Assembly: GCF_044454545.1 (NCBI RefSeq) | Contig: NZ_JBITDV010000020.1 | Location: 1 to 64,000, forward strand | DNA length: 64,000 bases | DNA from: Cryptosporangium sp044454545 | Lineage (GTDB): Bacteria; Actinomycetota; Actinomycetes; Mycobacteriales; Cryptosporangiaceae | Direction of reading: 5' to 3' | Part shown: positions 62,005 to 64,000 of the stretch, piece by piece | Layout of the letters: each line of letters starts with the position of its first letter | Numbering within the stretch: the stretch's first letter is position 1 | Position numbers and translations under genes: made by a program | The notes under the pieces: generated by a model | Told to the model about the DNA's origin: nothing | What the model saw: only the letters and a program-made list of their open reading frames with translations | Databases searched by the model: none

Positions 62005-62246
62005 GACGGTTCCCGTGTGAAGAAGGCGGCGTTGGCCGCGACGTGGTGCTCCTCACCGGGGCGCGGAGCGCGGTCCGGGAAGATCGCTGACACCGGACAG
62101 GCCGGCTCACAGTTGCCGCAGTCGATGCACTCGACGGGGTTGATGTAGAGCTTGTCGGGACCCTCGTAAATGCAGTCGACGGGGCATTCGTCGACGCACG
62201 CGCGATCCTGCACTTCGACGCAGGGCTCACCGATGACGTACGGCAT
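62001..62246 (-). CDS. fdxA: 7Fe-type ferredoxin (FdxA-like)
   Basis: 81 residues. Cluster motifs ACVDECPVDCIY and CIDCGNCEPACPVSAI mark a [3Fe-4S][4Fe-4S] ferredoxin; the first Cys set is irregular as expected for a 3Fe site. It would carry electrons from the reductase encoded just upstream. GAAGGAG precedes the ATG at 62246. The stop overlaps the start of the CoA-transferase remnant (ATGA). FdxA relatives also belong to the DosR regulon in mycobacteria, but here the operon context is catabolic. Confidence 0.88.
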   Translation of the reverse strand: MPYVIGEPCVEVQDRACVDECPVDCIYEGPDKLYINPVECIDCGNCEPACPVSAIFPDRAPRPGEEHHVAANAAFFTREPS

Positions 62247-63295
62247 CAGCGCACTCCTTCCAGGACGGGAGGGCCGGCAGCCGCAGTGGTCTCGGTGGAG
62301 TGACCGCCGAACAGCGGAGCATCGGGGTGGATGACGCGGCAGGCATTGCTGACCGCTGTCGCCGCCTCGCCGAAGCCGACCGCGATCAGAGGGACCTTCC
62401 CGTCGTACGTCGTGACGTCGCCGGCCGCGAAGACACGCTCCCGGCTGGTGTGCATCCGGGAACCCACGGCGATGTGCCGCTGGTTCTTGATGGCGAGCTC
62501 CCATGCGAGGATCGGTCCCAGTCGTGCGGTGAATCCGAGCGCGGCTACGACGCGTCCGCATGGCTCCGTCGTCCGGGATCCGTCGCGGTGCTCCACGATC
62601 ACGGCCTCCAGCCCGGCGCCGTAGCGGGAGCCCACGAGCTGCGCTTCGGTCAGCAATCGAACACCCCGATCGCGCGCCACCTCCACCGAGTGGGCGTGGG
62701 CGCTGAACCTGCCGCGCCGGTGCACGACCGTGACCGACGCGGCCACTGGGGCGAGCATCGCTGCCCAGTCGAGAGCGCTGTCACCTCCACCGACCACCAC
62801 GACATCGCGCCCGGCGTAGGCGTCTGTCGAGGTTACGAACGCTTCGACGTCGGCCTGCGCCAGGCCTGTCGCCGGTGGCAGGGGACGCGGAGCGAAATGA
62901 CCCACGCCGCCGGCAACGACGACCGCGCGTGCTCGGATCACCGTGTCGGTGGTGGTGTGTACCTCCAGTCCGACCGTGTCGCCGCCGGCACTCGTGCACC
63001 CGGTCAGACGCTCCGCGCGATGACCGAGGTGGTACCTCGGCGCGAAGGGCCGTGCCTGCTCCTCCAGCCGCGCGATCAGCTCGGCTCCCGTGACCGCGGG
63101 GAACCCCGCGACGTCGGCGATCACCTTCTCGGGATACATCGCGCTCACCTGGCCGCCGACCACGGGCAGGGCATCGACGACCGCCGTGCTCAGCCCGCGG
63201 AAACCGGCGTAGTAGGCGGCGTAGAGCCCCGTTGGTCCGGCACCGATGATCGCCAGGTCGACCACGTCTCCGTGCCTGCTCCCGGGGTCAGACAA
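62246..63295 (-). CDS. Ferredoxin-NAD(P)H reductase, thioredoxin-reductase-like
   Basis: 349 residues: FAD-binding IIGAGPTGLYAAYYAGFRG, the GGQVSAMYPEK segment typical of FNR-type TrxR-like enzymes, NAD(P) site VVVVGGGDSALDWAA followed by VHRRGRF, and the FAD-binding end FAAGDVTTYDGKVPL. It lacks the CxxC redox pair of true thioredoxin reductase. It would reduce the neighbouring ferredoxins for the P450. The TTG at 63295 overlaps the upstream ferredoxin stop by 8 bp; a GTG at 63265 (VVDLAIIG) is an alternative start. Confidence 0.88.
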   Translation of the reverse strand: MSDPGSRHGDVVDLAIIGAGPTGLYAAYYAGFRGLSTAVVDALPVVGGQVSAMYPEKVIADVAGFPAVTGAELIARLEEQARPFAPRYHLGHRAERLTGCTSAGGDTVGLEVHTTTDTVIRARAVVVAGGVGHFAPRPLPPATGLAQADVEAFVTSTDAYAGRDVVVVGGGDSALDWAAMLAPVAASVTVVHRRGRFSAHAHSVEVARDRGVRLLTEAQLVGSRYGAGLEAVIVEHRDGSRTTEPCGRVVAALGFTARLGPILAWELAIKNQRHIAVGSRMHTSRERVFAAGDVTTYDGKVPLIAVGFGEAATAVSNACRVIHPDAPLFGGHSTETTAAAGPPVLEGVR

Positions 63296-63518
63296 GGGAC
63301 GATCCCTCCGCGTCGTACACCTCGATGACCCCCATGGGGCAGGACTCGTGGGCGTCGAGGACGTCCTCGGTCAGCTCCGCCGAGGGATGCGGATCCAGGA
63401 TGGTCACCCACCCGTGGGCGTCCCGGCCGAACACTGTCGGCGCCGCGGCGCGACAGCCCCCGCTCGCGGCACATTGATTGCTCCGGACGGCGACGGTGAG
63501 GTGTGCTGCGTCGCTCAC
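63288..63518 (-). CDS. Small P450-type ferredoxin
   Basis: 76 residues. Cluster ligands are NQCAASGGCRAAAP and, near the end, ESCPMGVIEV. The second Cys of the normal CxxCxxC is replaced by Ser/Gly, giving three ligands plus CP, as in [3Fe-4S] ferredoxins paired with P450s. The GTG at 63518 overlaps the P450 stop (GTGA), so it is the probable direct electron donor. Confidence 0.88.
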   Translation of the reverse strand: MSDAAHLTVAVRSNQCAASGGCRAAAPTVFGRDAHGWVTILDPHPSAELTEDVLDAHESCPMGVIEVYDAEGSSLV

Positions 63519-64000
63519 AGCACCACCGGCCGGGTGTCGAACCCGCGTGCGACGATGTTGGTCACGCGGCGCAGCGCGGGAGCCTGCCCGGCGCGGATGT
63601 CGGGGTAGGCGTCGAGGATGTGGTCGAAGACGACACGGCCTTCCAGACGGCCCAGCGGCGCACCCACGCAGAAGTGGATGCCGTGCATGAAGGACAGGTG
63701 CTTGTTGTCGTCGCGGTGGATGTCGAACCGCTCCGGATCGGCGAACCGGCGCGGGTCGCGGTTCGCCGCCGGTACGCAGGCCCAGACCACGGAGCCGGCG
63801 GGGAGCTCGTGCTCGCCGACGACCACGTCTTTGGTGGTGAGCCGCACCACGAAGTGCAACGGCGGGTCGATGCGCAGCATTTCCTCAATCGCGCGGGGGA
63901 GCAGCGACCGATCGGCGCGGATCTCTTCCAGGGCCTCGGGGTTGTCGAACAGCAGCGTGAGTCCGGCGCCGATCAGCGTCGTGGTGGTTTCGTTGCCGGC
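63515..64000 (-). CDS. Cytochrome P450, C-terminal part (runs off the right edge)
   Basis: About 161 codons: I-helix AGNETTTTLIGAGL with the oxygen-activating Glu-Thr, the K-helix EEMLR (a variant of ExxR), and the heme loop FMHGIHFCVGAPLGRLE with the axial Cys. The minus-strand start is beyond 64,000. It is a bacterial class I P450. With ferredoxin, reductase, thiolase and acyl-CoA ligase, it suggests hydroxylation of a hydrophobic substrate such as a sterol, terpene or fatty acid before beta-oxidation. Substrate not determinable. Confidence 0.92.
   Translation of the reverse strand, partial: AGNETTTTLIGAGLTLLFDNPEALEEIRADRSLLPRAIEEMLRIDPPLHFVVRLTTKDVVVGEHELPAGSVVWACVPAANRDPRRFADPERFDIHRDDNKHLSFMHGIHFCVGAPLGRLEGRVVFDHILDAYPDIRAGQAPALRRVTNIVARGFDTRPVVL

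Overview
The window is very GC-rich DNA with the codon use of a filamentous or soil actinobacterium. GTG starts, 4-bp ATGA/GTGA gene overlaps and strong GGAGG ribosome sites are common throughout. The genus cannot be fixed from the sequence alone. Three blocks are visible.

Block 1 (about 1-41,300) looks like a DosR/DevR-type dormancy (hypoxia, nitric oxide, redox) regulon gathered into one island. It opens with the first 21 codons of a DosR-like response regulator and contains a DosS-like GAF-GAF histidine kinase. Most gene families are ones known from the Mycobacterium tuberculosis DosR regulon: universal stress proteins, CBS-BON proteins, Acg-type nitroreductase-fold proteins, a Rv2004c-like kinase, Rv1733c-like membrane proteins, a CtpF-like P-type ATPase, deazaflavin-dependent nitroreductases and an Hsp20 remnant. 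Eighteen copies of a 14-bp palindrome close to GGGACCTTCGTCCC lie mostly 35-150 bp upstream of these genes. They resemble the mycobacterial DosR box and none was found at a gene start in the other blocks. The island also carries fermentative and low-energy metabolism: pyruvate formate-lyase, pyruvate phosphate dikinase, an ADP-forming acyl-CoA synthetase with an N-terminal acetyltransferase domain, and a zinc alcohol dehydrogenase. This suggests the oxygen-limitation response here includes anaerobic carbon metabolism.

The same block is full of broken genes: a pflA with an internal deletion, GAPDH without its C-terminus, a twice-broken alcohol dehydrogenase, a PEP-synthase remnant, an Acg copy, a pyridoxamine-oxidase-like gene, a nitroreductase, and scraps of Hsp20, aldolase, BON, USP, DsrE, VOC and acyl-CoA synthetase genes. 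Deletions between repeated family members probably shaped it.

Block 2 (about 41,300-58,500) is a glycan-use island bounded by mobile-element debris: an IS630 remnant, a serine-recombinase remnant and an ISL3 scrap on the left, and a 46-bp imperfect direct repeat at both ends. It encodes a secreted GH16 glucanase, a ROK repressor and a divergent operon of ABC sugar-binding lipoprotein, two permeases, GH38 alpha-mannosidase, GH2 beta-galactosidase-type enzyme and GH36 alpha-galactosidase. No ABC ATPase is present, so a shared one elsewhere is implied.

Block 3 (58,591-64,000, all minus strand) is a tightly overlapping catabolic operon: cytochrome P450 (cut by the window edge), small P450-type ferredoxin, ferredoxin reductase, 7Fe ferredoxin, a hybrid and frameshifted CoA-transferase pseudogene, a thiolase and an AMP-forming acyl-CoA synthetase. 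This is the layout of sterol, terpenoid or other hydrophobic-acid degradation; the substrate cannot be named.
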